Source: Gemmatimonadota bacterium (lineage in GTDB: Bacteria > Latescibacterota > UBA2968 > GCA-2709665). Taken from it: DNA of 52,940 nt. The translations under genes and the position numbers were made by a program. This document shows, piece by piece, positions 25,502 through 34,589 of this stretch. The notes under the pieces are model-generated. The model saw only the letters and a list, made by a program, of their open reading frames with translations. It ran no database searches and was not told where the DNA came from. Position 1 is the first letter of the stretch, and every line of letters starts with the position of its first letter. The DNA lies in the NCBI GenBank assembly GCA_028874335.1, contig JAPPJY010000031.1, forward strand, positions 33,945 through 86,884. The letters run 5' to 3'.

Positions 25502-26164
25502 CTGAAGATTCTGATCAGCCGTGGCATCCCGGATGCGGCCGCGTGGACGCGATGACGTGAAATGTGGCGGATGTCTCCTTCGTGCCTTTGTGTGAGCTGT
25601 TGTTCCTGCTTCCGTGGTCTCCGTCCACGCAACCCATTGGGTTTTCCCTCGCGTTTGACCTGGACGCCGCCGCAGGAAGCCAGGCCGTCTCCTCGCCCGA
25701 CAAGATGGCGGAAGCTGTGAAGGGCATATGAACCTAGACTTCTAGGTTGTGCTGGCGTCACGTTACAGCGGCTTTCAGCCCGGAAGGCCGTCCCGATAGC
25801 GCGCTTGTCCTTCCTGATTGAACCCACCCGAAATTTCAACCATTCAGGCAAAAGTGCGGTCCAGGCCAGGGATTGAGCCTCAGATTGCGGCTATATCGTG
25901 TGGTATTCAGAGAACTCACGAAAAATTAGATAAAATCATCAGAAAGTCATAGGAATTTCCAAAATATAGGATTATTATTACGATGTACAATTCATCCGAC
26001 CGCAAACCCCTGGCGCTGGCGTATCTTCCGATTCCGCCTGACACTTCTCGTGTGAGCAATCGAACCGCTTGGACCAGTCGATTGCAATTTAGTTGCCGAA
26101 CCCCGACTCCGTCCCAAACTCGACTGGATTCTCTGCGAGCGTGTAAGGAGAGGAGAACCTCAAG
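25502..26164 (+). promoter_or_regulatory. leader region of WD40-metzincin gene B
   Basis: No gene was found. The first half (to ~25765) is unassigned. The part from about 25770 resembles 19680 onward before gene A: a degenerate terminator-like stem, an AT-rich patch at about 25915-25985 (AATATAGGATTATTATTACG), then the shared block at 25987-26075. Expected to contain the promoter of gene B. GGAGAGG lies shortly before the start codon. Confidence 0.5.
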
Positions 26165-29100
26165 ATGCAAACCACCGGATTACGTCTCGGTGCGCGAAAT
26201 GGCGTGAGCATTTGCATTCTTGCTCTTGCCTGCCTGATCCTCTTGCCGGCATTTGACGGTTACGCCTACGGTCAGGATTCCAACGACGTACCCTTCTGCG
26301 AGCCTATCGACCTCTCGCATCTGCAGTCTGACGGTTTCGATGCCGCCGGCAAGCGGGCATTCAACCTGAACATGGGCGATCCCCGCACGGTGCGCGTGAT
26401 CTACTTCGTACCCAGTGACCGCTCGTTTTCCATCACCATGGAGGACTCGATAAAGAGGGCGGTGCGACAGGTGCGGAGCTTTTTTGCCGAACACATGAAG
26501 GCGCACGGATTTGACCTCAACGCCATCAACATTGAAACAGCGGACGACGGCGGGCCGCAGATCCATCGTGTTACGGGACAACATCCTAACAATCACTACG
26601 CCGACGATATGCATTCCGCTGTCTTCAGGGAAATCCGCCAGGACTACGACACCCGGGCGAACATCTATATCGCATTCATCGACAATAGCCGTCGCTTTAC
26701 ACCGCGCGGAGGCAGAAACGGGAAAACCGGCGGAGAGGCGTCCATGCGCCTGGATTTCGACTGGCAAACGGTAGCGCATGAACTGGGTCACGGGTTTGGC
26801 TTACACCACGATTTTCGGAATTATTCGTACGTCATGTCATATGGAAGCGAACCGATCAGTTTGTCGTTATGCAACGCACAATTCCTTTCCGTGCATCCAT
26901 ACTTCAATCCCGGGATTCCAACTGAATCGACGGCCAGTCCCGCCGTCGAACTCATTTCGTCGCGTAAATTTCCACCGAACAAGGAAGACATTTCCCTTCA
27001 ATTCAACGTGGTGGACACTGATGAACTTCACCAGTTGATCCTGTTTGCCACGACTCCGCTTATTAACTGGGGTGGGGGATTTCCGGAAGTAAAGGCGTGG
27101 CGCGGAATGGCTCAGCAGGGAAATGCTGTCGTGGACATCGAGTACGAACGAGATCCCGTAGGGATGATACAAAACCCTGATCTGGAGAAGATTCACGTCA
27201 ACGTGGTGGACACCGATGGAAATGTCGGGCTGGCATGGTTCAATCTCGTAAGTGTTTCGCCATATCATTCCGCCTCACTCGAGGGGCATACGCACTGGGT
27301 CTTCAACGTGTTGTTCTCGCCAGACGGAAGGGTCGTAGCTTCCGGTTCATACGATAATACGATGCGGCTCTGGGACGTTGCAACAGGAGAAGCGCTTAAC
27401 ACCCTTTCTCATCCGAGCGCTATCAATTCGGTGTCTTTTTCGCCCGACGGGACGACCGTCGCTTCCGGGGCGGACGATAACAATGTCCATTTGTGGAACG
27501 TTGCGACCGGCGAACGCATCACGACACTCCCCGGGCATACTAATCCTGTACGGTCAGTGGTGTTCTCGCCCGACGGGTCCACGCTGGCCTCCGGATCCGA
27601 CGACAACACCGTCAAGCTGTGGGACGTTGGTGCGGGTAAGACAATTTCCACACTCGTGGGTCATACGGGTGCGGTGCTGTCGGTGTTGTTCGCCCCTGAC
27701 GGGAAAGTGCTGGCTTCAAGGTCAAAGGACAAAACGGTAAGGCTCTGGGACGCCGTGACTGGTACGAGCCTTGCCACGCTTCCGCATTCACAGCCCATCT
27801 CTTCGGTGTCTTTTTCGCCCGATGGGACATCTCTCGCTACCGGAGCGGACGATAACAACGTCCGTCTGTGGGCGGTTGCTACAGGAGAACTCATCGACAC
27901 TTTTATGGGGCACACGAAGGCAGTCTCTTCCGTGTCTTTTTCGCCCGATGGGAAGATTATAGCCTCAGGGTCATTCGACAAGACAGTCAGGCTGTGGAGA
28001 GCAGATGAGGGAAAGGCCATAGCTACGTTACAAGGCCATGAGAACGGGGTCACCAGATTGTCGTTTTCGCCTGATGGATCGATCCTGGCTTCAGCGGCAA
28101 TGGACCAGGCAGTAAACGTATGGGACGTTACCACAGGCGCGAGTCTTGCTACCTTTCGACATTCACAAACTGCCGCATCTATGTCGTTTTCACCGGATGG
28201 AAGATTCCTCGCTACTTCGGATGACAAGACGGTCGAGCTATGGGATACGTCCGCGTGGACCCTGCCGCGCGCGCAGACCGTGACGATCATTTCAGGTGAC
28301 AATCAGGAGGGCGCAACCGGAGGTGTATTGGCGAACCCATTGATCGTGGAAGTGCAGGATCAATTCGGTGAGCCCATATCGGGTGCGCAGGTCACATTCT
28401 CGATCGTTGGAGGGGATGGGAGTTTCAGCAGCGGATTCACGACCGAGAACGCCACAACCGGACCGGACGGCAGGGCGCAGGTCCTCCTTACCCTCGGTCC
28501 CAATCCGGGACCGAATACCGTCAGGGCATCCATCGCCGAACTCGTAGTCGAGACGTTCAATGCCGTGGGCGTCGGAACCCATGTCGAATCGGGCAACCCG
28601 CTGGATTACCCTACCTGGCATCTGCCTGGGCATGCCAGCCTTCGTCTTGGAAAGGGCGCCATTGGCGAGAGCCAGAGGGCGGTTGCCTTTTCGCCTGACG
28701 GACGGTCTGTTGCTGTTGGGAGTGGTATCGGTGTATGGCTCTACCACGTGGAAAACCCGAAAAGATTCACCCTTCTGCCCTCAGGTGTCGTCCATTCAGT
28801 GTCCTTTTCACCGGACGGCAAAACACTTGTCTCATCCGGAGTGTGGCATGGCGAAGGAGAGGTCAGGCTCTGGGACCTGGCAACGGAAACCTATACCCGC
28901 ATACCCGTGAACGAGGGTGACTTTGCCAATCTATTGCTATCACCGGACGGGAGAACCCTCGCCTACCCTGGTGGCTATGCAACGTTGAAGTTACGTGATG
29001 TGACGTCGGGCGAAGGTGCATGGACCATTGGGACGTACGAAGCGTTTACGGACCATCCTACGAGTCTTACGTTTTCGCCGGATGGAGCCACCCTCGCATC

Positions 29101-30601
29101 CGGGCACGACGACGGGACGATCAGGTTGTGGGATGTCGCGACGAAAAACACCACCTCCATCCTGGAGGGCCATCGTCGCTATGTCGAGTCCGTGACCTTT
29201 TCTCCGGACGGGAGTACCCTGGCGTCGGCTTCCGCTGACGGTACGGTCCAGTTATGGGACATCGCGACGGGCACGATGTCCGTCACTGTGCGCGATGCGT
29301 CGCAGCCCATTAGTGTGGCGTTTTCGCCCGACGGCGGGGTCCTCGCTGTCGGCTGGTGGGATGGAAACGTCACACTGTGGGATATTGCGACACGTCGAAA
29401 TCTCGCCGAGTTTAATGACCATGGGGACAGGGTTCTGGCGGTTTCGTTCTCTCCGCTGGGAAAGACTCTGGCCACGGCATCTAAAGATGGAACCGTCAAA
29501 CTCATGGACCTGGTCACGGGGAATGGCACCACCCTTGCAGGCCATGCGGGACCCGTCTGGGGCATGGCGTTTTCACCGGACGGCGCGGTGCTGGCTTCCC
29601 GTTTCAGTACATTAATGGGCAGGTTACATATTTGGGACGCGGTAGAGGGTCGGATGATCGCCGCCCTTGGTGAGCAACGATGCTCACCCAACAGTTCGAT
29701 TTCCATTTCTCCCGACGGGACGCTCGTGGCTACGGCATCGCAGGACAGGACGGTCACAATTTGGGACCTGGAAGACCTTAGCACAGTCGCCACGTTACCC
29801 CACGCTTCTAAAGTCACGTCGGTATCCTTTTCACCCGACGGGACGACCCTGGCGTCGGGTGATACCGAAAGAACGGTACACCTCTGGAAAACGAACACCG
29901 GAACGAAGATCAACACAGTGACCGGCTTCATTCATCACGTAACAAGCCTGCTCTTTTCCCGCAATGGGGCCTCTCTCGCCGCGGGTACGAATGGCGGAGA
30001 GATCAAGCTGTGGGACATTGCAACGGGCGTTACCATCCGCGACCTCAAAGGACACTCGGGCCGGATTCTCTCCATGGCTTTCTTGCGGGACGGGGCAAAC
30101 CTGGCTACCGGTTCGTATTACGGATCAGTAAAGCTATGGAACATTGCGACGGGCTCAACCAGCACCACGTACGAAGGGAAGTCAAATGAATGTTTGGCAT
30201 TTTCACCCGACGGGTCGATGTTCGCCACTATGCAGAACAAATCGGTGAAGCTGTACGACATGTCCACAGGCGACATTGTCGCTACTTTTGAAGGACACAA
30301 TCACTTCGTCACTAGCGTGTCATTCACGCCCGACGGCAAAAGCCTCGCATCGGGATCTTATGATGGCACTATTCTTCTATGGGACCTGGCGCGGTATCGC
30401 AGTAGTGAGACTCCCAATCCTGATTTCAACGACGATGGCGCCGTTGGATTTGCCGACTTCATTCAGTTTGCAGCGAATTTCGGGCTGAGCCGCGGCGACG
30501 CTGACTATGACACGCGGTACGATCTGGATGGCGACGGCGAGGTGGGATTTTCGGACTTTCTGATATTCGCGAGGGATTTCGGGAAGACTATGGGGAATTA
30601 G
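26165..30601 (+). CDS. giant secreted metzincin-like protease with WD40 propellers, Ig-like domain and dockerin (copy B)
   Basis: A 1478-residue paralogue of the gene at 20082 with the same order of parts. It has a signal peptide (about 1-36, SICILALACLILLPAFDGYAYG) and a zinc-protease-like domain with HELGHGFGLHHD at 205-216 (H205, E206, H209, H215) and YVMSYGS as Met-turn. A WD40 propeller is at about 369-700, one Big-type Ig-like domain at about 702-815, about 14 WD40 repeats at about 839-1414, and a dockerin-like Ca-binding pair (FNDDGAVGFADFIQFAANFG / LDGDGEVGFSDFLIFARDFG) at the C-terminus. Compared with copy A it lacks the two tandem Ig-like domains before the dockerin, and blade 4 is regular. 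Nucleotide divergence along the gene is much larger than in the PhyH remnant that follows copy A. An extracellular protease anchored or targeted by propellers is the likely role. Confidence 0.85.
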   Translation: MQTTGLRLGARNGVSICILALACLILLPAFDGYAYGQDSNDVPFCEPIDLSHLQSDGFDAAGKRAFNLNMGDPRTVRVIYFVPSDRSFSITMEDSIKRAVRQVRSFFAEHMKAHGFDLNAINIETADDGGPQIHRVTGQHPNNHYADDMHSAVFREIRQDYDTRANIYIAFIDNSRRFTPRGGRNGKTGGEASMRLDFDWQTVAHELGHGFGLHHDFRNYSYVMSYGSEPISLSLCNAQFLSVHPYFNPGIPTESTASPAVELISSRKFPPNKEDISLQFNVVDTDELHQLILFATTPLINWGGGFPEVKAWRGMAQQGNAVVDIEYERDPVGMIQNPDLEKIHVNVVDTDGNVGLAWFNLVSVSPYHSASLEGHTHWVFNVLFSPDGRVVASGSYDNTMRLWDVATGEALNTLSHPSAINSVSFSPDGTTVASGADDNNVHLWNVATGERITTLPGHTNPVRSVVFSPDGSTLASGSDDNTVKLWDVGAGKTISTLVGHTGAVLSVLFAPDGKVLASRSKDKTVRLWDAVTGTSLATLPHSQPISSVSFSPDGTSLATGADDNNVRLWAVATGELIDTFMGHTKAVSSVSFSPDGKIIASGSFDKTVRLWRADEGKAIATLQGHENGVTRLSFSPDGSILASAAMDQAVNVWDVTTGASLATFRHSQTAASMSFSPDGRFLATSDDKTVELWDTSAWTLPRAQTVTIISGDNQEGATGGVLANPLIVEVQDQFGEPISGAQVTFSIVGGDGSFSSGFTTENATTGPDGRAQVLLTLGPNPGPNTVRASIAELVVETFNAVGVGTHVESGNPLDYPTWHLPGHASLRLGKGAIGESQRAVAFSPDGRSVAVGSGIGVWLYHVENPKRFTLLPSGVVHSVSFSPDGKTLVSSGVWHGEGEVRLWDLATETYTRIPVNEGDFANLLLSPDGRTLAYPGGYATLKLRDVTSGEGAWTIGTYEAFTDHPTSLTFSPDGATLASGHDDGTIRLWDVATKNTTSILEGHRRYVESVTFSPDGSTLASASADGTVQLWDIATGTMSVTVRDASQPISVAFSPDGGVLAVGWWDGNVTLWDIATRRNLAEFNDHGDRVLAVSFSPLGKTLATASKDGTVKLMDLVTGNGTTLAGHAGPVWGMAFSPDGAVLASRFSTLMGRLHIWDAVEGRMIAALGEQRCSPNSSISISPDGTLVATASQDRTVTIWDLEDLSTVATLPHASKVTSVSFSPDGTTLASGDTERTVHLWKTNTGTKINTVTGFIHHVTSLLFSRNGASLAAGTNGGEIKLWDIATGVTIRDLKGHSGRILSMAFLRDGANLATGSYYGSVKLWNIATGSTSTTYEGKSNECLAFSPDGSMFATMQNKSVKLYDMSTGDIVATFEGHNHFVTSVSFTPDGKSLASGSYDGTILLWDLARYRSSETPNPDFNDDGAVGFADFIQFAANFGLSRGDADYDTRYDLDGDGEVGFSDFLIFARDFGKTMGN

Positions 30602-30694
30602 GCTATTGCTAGGTAGGCGATTACGATACTGAGGAAGTTTGGAATCAGGAACGAGTTCTCGTACGTCGCTGCCAATGCCGCCTCACACGCGTAA

Positions 30695-31681
30695 TCACGC
30701 ACAGACCGGATCGTCCACCTTCCAGCGATTGTACGTGGGGTCCGCGCTTCTGGCCAGCCTGCTTCTCGCCTCGTGCCACAGCCTCGCCCACTCTTCAGGG
30801 TCGCGCAGCTCGCTTTCCGGATTCGAGCGGCTGCGGGCGATGAATCCCGGAAACGACCCACGCCCCGTGGGCTGTCCGATGGGGTTGTAGCGCAGGTCGA
30901 AACTCCAGCGGATATTGTCGCTGTTATTGGGAAGCGACGAATGGCAGTTCAGCCGGTGGAAGAATAATACGTCACCGCGCTTCATTGGAAGTACCACGCC
31001 GTCTCGCTGCCGTAGCAGCCGGTCAGGAATCTGCAGGCCGAATCCCCGAGACATCGACGCGGTCGCGTGGCAGTGGTGCAGCAGTCCCTCGCGGTGGCTC
31101 CGGGGAATAACCTCCAGGCAGCCGTTCTCGATTGTCGCGTCCCACAGGCCGAACCACACGGTCAGCATGTTCGTCTCATCGGCTTCCGGCCTCACAACGC
31201 CCGTATCCTGATGCCAGGGCGTGGCGCCAAGCTGGACGCGTCCCGCATCGTTGACGGGACAGAGATGCTCCGGCGGCTTGAGGCGGACGTGCTGCACGGG
31301 ATTGGAATAGATCTCGGGACCGATCAGGGATTCCACGGCATCCAGCAGCTTCTCATTCCGCAACAGATGGAAAACCGCTGGCCCCACCCACATCGGCGTA
31401 TCCGCCTGGACGTTCTTCTGCGGCAGCGAAAAGTCGAAATACTGGGCGTGCACCTTGCCCGACTCCGCGTAGACCTTCGTCAGACGGTCTCCGAAGGGCA
31501 AGTCATCGTACGTCGAAGCAATGTCTCCGTTTTCGTACAGTTCACACGCAAGCCGGTCCAGAACACCCGCGTACTCCTCGATCACCGGATCCAGGTCCGC
31601 TTCAGGGTCGAACAGTCGTCGGACGACCAGATACCCCTGCGCCTCGAACTCCGCGACCTGCGCTTCAGTTAGATGTGCCAT
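30695..31681 (-). CDS. phytanoyl-CoA dioxygenase (PhyH)-family Fe(II)/2OG enzyme
   Basis: A 328-residue PhyH-family oxygenase. The opening is MAHLTEAQVAEFEAQGYLVVRRLFDPE. The iron site is HQD in TPWHQDTGVVRPEADETNMLTVWFGLWDA, the middle motif ENGCLEVIPRSHREGLLHHC, and the distal His plus 2OG-binding Arg are in FFHRLNCHSSLPNNSDNIRWSFDLRY. The chosen start is supported by AAGGGA upstream; the frame is open 43 codons further but without family similarity. It faces the WD40-metzincin gene B convergently, with about 90 bp between stops. The last ~88 codons have a near-identical twin at 25238-25501. The substrate is unknown; it differs clearly from the PhyH protein at 17030. Confidence 0.9.
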   Translation of the reverse strand: MAHLTEAQVAEFEAQGYLVVRRLFDPEADLDPVIEEYAGVLDRLACELYENGDIASTYDDLPFGDRLTKVYAESGKVHAQYFDFSLPQKNVQADTPMWVGPAVFHLLRNEKLLDAVESLIGPEIYSNPVQHVRLKPPEHLCPVNDAGRVQLGATPWHQDTGVVRPEADETNMLTVWFGLWDATIENGCLEVIPRSHREGLLHHCHATASMSRGFGLQIPDRLLRQRDGVVLPMKRGDVLFFHRLNCHSSLPNNSDNIRWSFDLRYNPIGQPTGRGSFPGFIARSRSNPESELRDPEEWARLWHEARSRLARSADPTYNRWKVDDPVCA

Positions 31682-32484
31682 CTTTGCGAATCCCTTTAAC
31701 TCGTTGAACGCCGATTCAATTCCCGCACGCTTTGTATCGGATTCCCCCGTCCGTCCCTTTATCGAATATACGCCCACGGCCTCCTTTTGGGAAGATCGAA
31801 GATTGGGCATGGGCGATGTATGCCGTATCTATGCCTGCAGTCGTAGACGTAAACATATGGTGGCCAGCGAGCAACAAAGCGGGACAAAGTAGCGAATCCC
31901 CTTCATTTACCGCGTTGTCTCAATTTTCCGATACACTTGACACATTTACGTAGGTATATTTCCTTTGAATTCACCAGTTCACTCATCTGCGGCGCCGGGT
32001 GACCTTCCCGCGACCATTGCCGGAGATTCGCTTCTTTTTTGCTGCGCACTGAATTATCGGGTCTGGTAGCTTGTCGGAGAACTCAGTGTTCTGTCCCGGA
32101 ATTAAGTTGCCTGAATTCGACCGCTGAGTCGCCCGGCTCGCACCCTTCGACAGGCTCAGGAATCGGCGGGTGAGCCCTGAGCCGTTGTCCTGAGCCTGCC
32201 GAAGGGTTGTAGAAGGGTCGGCGAAGGGATATCGATTGGCCATCGACTGATATTGAAACGCGGGCATTTCGACAAGCTCAATGACCACGTTTCAGCGAGA
32301 CGGGATCAATCGGCGGTCGAATGGTGAGGGTTTTTGGGGACAGGACACGAGATCCTGCTTGACCGAACCGTAACGCGTCTGACCAATTCTGGCCAAAACA
32401 CCACTCTTTTTGTATGAGCGGTGCTGCCGGCATGGGTGTCGGGCCGACTAGAGGATCTAAATTCTACTACAAGGGAGTTGCCGC
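31682..32484. other. divergent intergenic region with hairpin repeat, no gene seen
   Basis: About 800 bp between the divergent PhyH and GT-C-like genes, expected to hold both promoters. It contains a long hairpin repeat at 32143-32206. The remaining frames are short and look like repeat translations. Confidence 0.6.
32143..32206. repeat. CCCTTCGACAGGCTCAGGA hairpin repeat
   Basis: Arms CCCTTCGACAGGCTCAGGA (32143-32161) and TCCTGAGCCTGCCGAAGGG (32188-32206) are complementary at 18 of 19 positions, with a 26-base loop. Half-arms of the same family occur at 34404-34423 and 36539-36558. Confidence 0.8.
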
Positions 32485-34137
32485 TTGCCGGTTGCAAACC
32501 GAATTACACCCATCCTTTCGCTGCGAAAGGGTGCGTATGTTTTCGCGTTGGTAATCTGTGGGTCGATACTGGGTCTGGGGGTATTGGCGCGGTTTTCCGC
32601 GGGGTCTGTCGTGGACGACGCCTATATGTTCGTGCGATACGCAGACCACGTGCTTTCGGATGGAAGGCTGGCGTGGAACCCCGGTGGCGAGGCGACATAT
32701 GGGCCCACGAGTCTCTTGTACCTGGCCGTTGTTGCGTGCATGCGGACATTCGCAACGGAAAACGCCGCCTTCACCGCCGCGCTTTCCAGTCTAACCGCAG
32801 GTCTCTGCTTCCTGGGGCTTTTGTTCGGACTCATCTGGCGTTATGCGGACGTCACTCGTACGGGTAAGCGATTGTTGATTCTGGCGGCCTTTTTCGCCAT
32901 TGCGGCTTCTGCACACGATGTAGCCAGCCATTTTGTCAGCGGTATGGACACAACTTTTGCGCTGGCTTTTTTAACGGCCTATATCTGGATTGGAAAATCG
33001 AACGAACGAACGTGGTCCTGGTCAGGGGGCCTTTGGATGGGTCTTTGGGGCGGGCTGGCCTTTTTCGCCAGGCCCGATCTGCTGATCTATTCGTTTCTCG
33101 TACCCGCATCGATGGTCGTCTTCGGGTCGGATTCCACGAGGGTGCGACATGGGTTGTGGATTCTGGGTCTGACGGCTGCGGTGGCCGGCGGGCAGGCCTG
33201 GTTTGCTTCCGCCTGTTTCAATTCACCGCTTCCCCTGTCGTTTTACGCAAAGGGGCTTACCCTGTACAGCAGTTATTTCGTTGAGCAGTACCGGCTCGTC
33301 CCGTATGTAGAAGGGTTGTCCTATCTGGCCTCCTACTGGTATCTGTTTCTGATTATCGGTTCAGATCTGGCATTTAATTTTCGTGCGTGGCGGTTCAGGG
33401 TTTCCGCGGTTGAAAAGGGGCTGCTTGTGGCCACCTGTATGTTTCTCGTGTACTATCTGTTTTTTGTATTGCAAATTATGCCGTCGCCACAGCGATTTTA
33501 CTATCCCACCCTTCCCGCGCTGCTTTTTCTGGCCACGCAAGGCGCCGTGCGGCTCGTCGAGAGGATACCCGAGACGGTTCGACGTGAATTCTCGGCGGCC
33601 GCATCTCCGGTTTACGTGTTTATGGTGTTCCTGATGTTGGGGTGTCTCTTACCGAGCGCTTTGACGGTGAGCAGAGGCGTGGGCTCCAGGGTTTACCGGG
33701 GGAATCTGCTGAATTTCGATATATACGCCAACTATAGGGAGCGACTATCCGCCTACTGGTTCCGCCTTGATGTATTTTCGCGTTTGCCCGACGATCTGGT
33801 GATCGCGACCACGGAGGTGGGATGCCCGGCCGCGATGAATCCGGATAAGCAGATTGTGGATCTCACGGGTTTGAATGAGACGGACTTTGCGCACGAGGGG
33901 TTTTCCGCGGACCGGTTGTTTGAGACCTACCGGCCGGATTTGATCTATATGCCGAATCCCCATTACAGAGGGATGATCGCACAGATTGCCAACCACCCGC
34001 ACTTTGTGGAAAACTACGCGCATTTTCCCGCGTCCGCGCTGGGGGCGGCCATGGGTATCGCGTTGCGGCGGGAAAGCGGACATTATCCTCAAATGCACGA
34101 TATCATCAGCGGCCGCACACGGCACGAAGAGAACTAA
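32485..34137 (+). CDS. GT-C-like polytopic membrane glycosyltransferase
   Basis: A 550-residue membrane protein with about ten predicted helices, starting near residues 17-37. The first extracytoplasmic loop contains DDAYMFVRYADHVLSDGRLAWNPGGEATYGPTSLLYL. This DD-containing pattern is characteristic of GT-C glycosyltransferases of the arabinofuranosyltransferase AftB / ArnT-like type, where the acidic pair binds metal or the polyprenyl-phosphate sugar. The C-terminal ~130 residues (TTEVGCPAAMNPDKQIVDLTGLNE) form a soluble extracytoplasmic domain often seen in this family. Transfer of a lipid-linked sugar to an envelope glycan is inferred. The start is TTG, preceded by AAGGGA. It stands alone between repeat-rich spacers. 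Confidence 0.75.
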   Translation: MPVANRITPILSLRKGAYVFALVICGSILGLGVLARFSAGSVVDDAYMFVRYADHVLSDGRLAWNPGGEATYGPTSLLYLAVVACMRTFATENAAFTAALSSLTAGLCFLGLLFGLIWRYADVTRTGKRLLILAAFFAIAASAHDVASHFVSGMDTTFALAFLTAYIWIGKSNERTWSWSGGLWMGLWGGLAFFARPDLLIYSFLVPASMVVFGSDSTRVRHGLWILGLTAAVAGGQAWFASACFNSPLPLSFYAKGLTLYSSYFVEQYRLVPYVEGLSYLASYWYLFLIIGSDLAFNFRAWRFRVSAVEKGLLVATCMFLVYYLFFVLQIMPSPQRFYYPTLPALLFLATQGAVRLVERIPETVRREFSAAASPVYVFMVFLMLGCLLPSALTVSRGVGSRVYRGNLLNFDIYANYRERLSAYWFRLDVFSRLPDDLVIATTEVGCPAAMNPDKQIVDLTGLNETDFAHEGFSADRLFETYRPDLIYMPNPHYRGMIAQIANHPHFVENYAHFPASALGAAMGIALRRESGHYPQMHDIISGRTRHEEN

Positions 34138-34528
34138 CCCGAACACCGCTCTATTATATGGCAATTAATGTCACGCGGAGGAAGGCCGTTTGAAGGTGGG
34201 GCGGACATTCCTGTCTGCCCGCATCGAGGTTTTACTGGCCGTGAAGAGAATTGAGGAGATTCCGAACCGCCGGTTTCCGAACTCTCTACGCGTTGAAGTC
34301 GCGCACACACCCTTCAGCCGATTTCAGTTGTCGCGTAAATGAACAAGCGTTAACACATCCGCATCACTCCCCCCATGAGGGGGAGTCGCAGAAGCCGAGC
34401 CGTTCCCTGAGCCCGTCGAAGGGTTGTCGAAGGGCCGGCGATGGCTGATGAGGTGGGGGGATGAGGACGGTTTCTGCGGCTGCGGGATTTTCAATCTGTT
34501 CGGACCGGTTTTGTTGCTCGCTGCGGTT
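34138..34528. repeat. compound intergenic repeat block 1
   Basis: No gene. Two elements recur in the same order further on. One is GCGGAGGAAGG...GGTGGGGCGGACATTCCTGT around 34175-34225, including a hairpin GGGCGGACA / TGTCTGCCC (34199-34220). The other is GAGGGGGAGTCGCAGAAGCC... at 34377-34450. The partners lie at 36384-36466 and 36512-36573, and a partial third copy of the last bases is near 37141-37170. Confidence 0.75.
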
Positions 34529-34589
34529 CAATCGTCAGGTATCTTGGCCCAGATAGCTCTACCGATGGCCTTCAACTGGCACGCGACCT
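34529..34589 (-). pseudogene. C-terminal remnant of a second-type nuclease gene
   Basis: On the - strand, in a frame different from the overlapping nuclease gene, this encodes VACQLKAIGRAIWAKIPDD-stop. It aligns with the end of the nuclease at 38352 (VASQLKEIGRVIGAKIPDV-stop), 14 of 19 residues identical, and the DNA aligns over about 60 bp. It suggests that a gene of the 38352 type once ended here and was replaced by the present nuclease. Confidence 0.65.

Noticed and set aside
25489..25851. A 120-codon frame on the - strand between the PhyH remnant and gene B
   Set aside because: It has no family similarity and no start signal, and covers repeat-like sequence.
31983..32288. A - strand frame with an FLSLSKG-type peptide
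   Set aside because: It is a translation of the CCCTTCGACAGGCTC hairpin repeat, not a gene.
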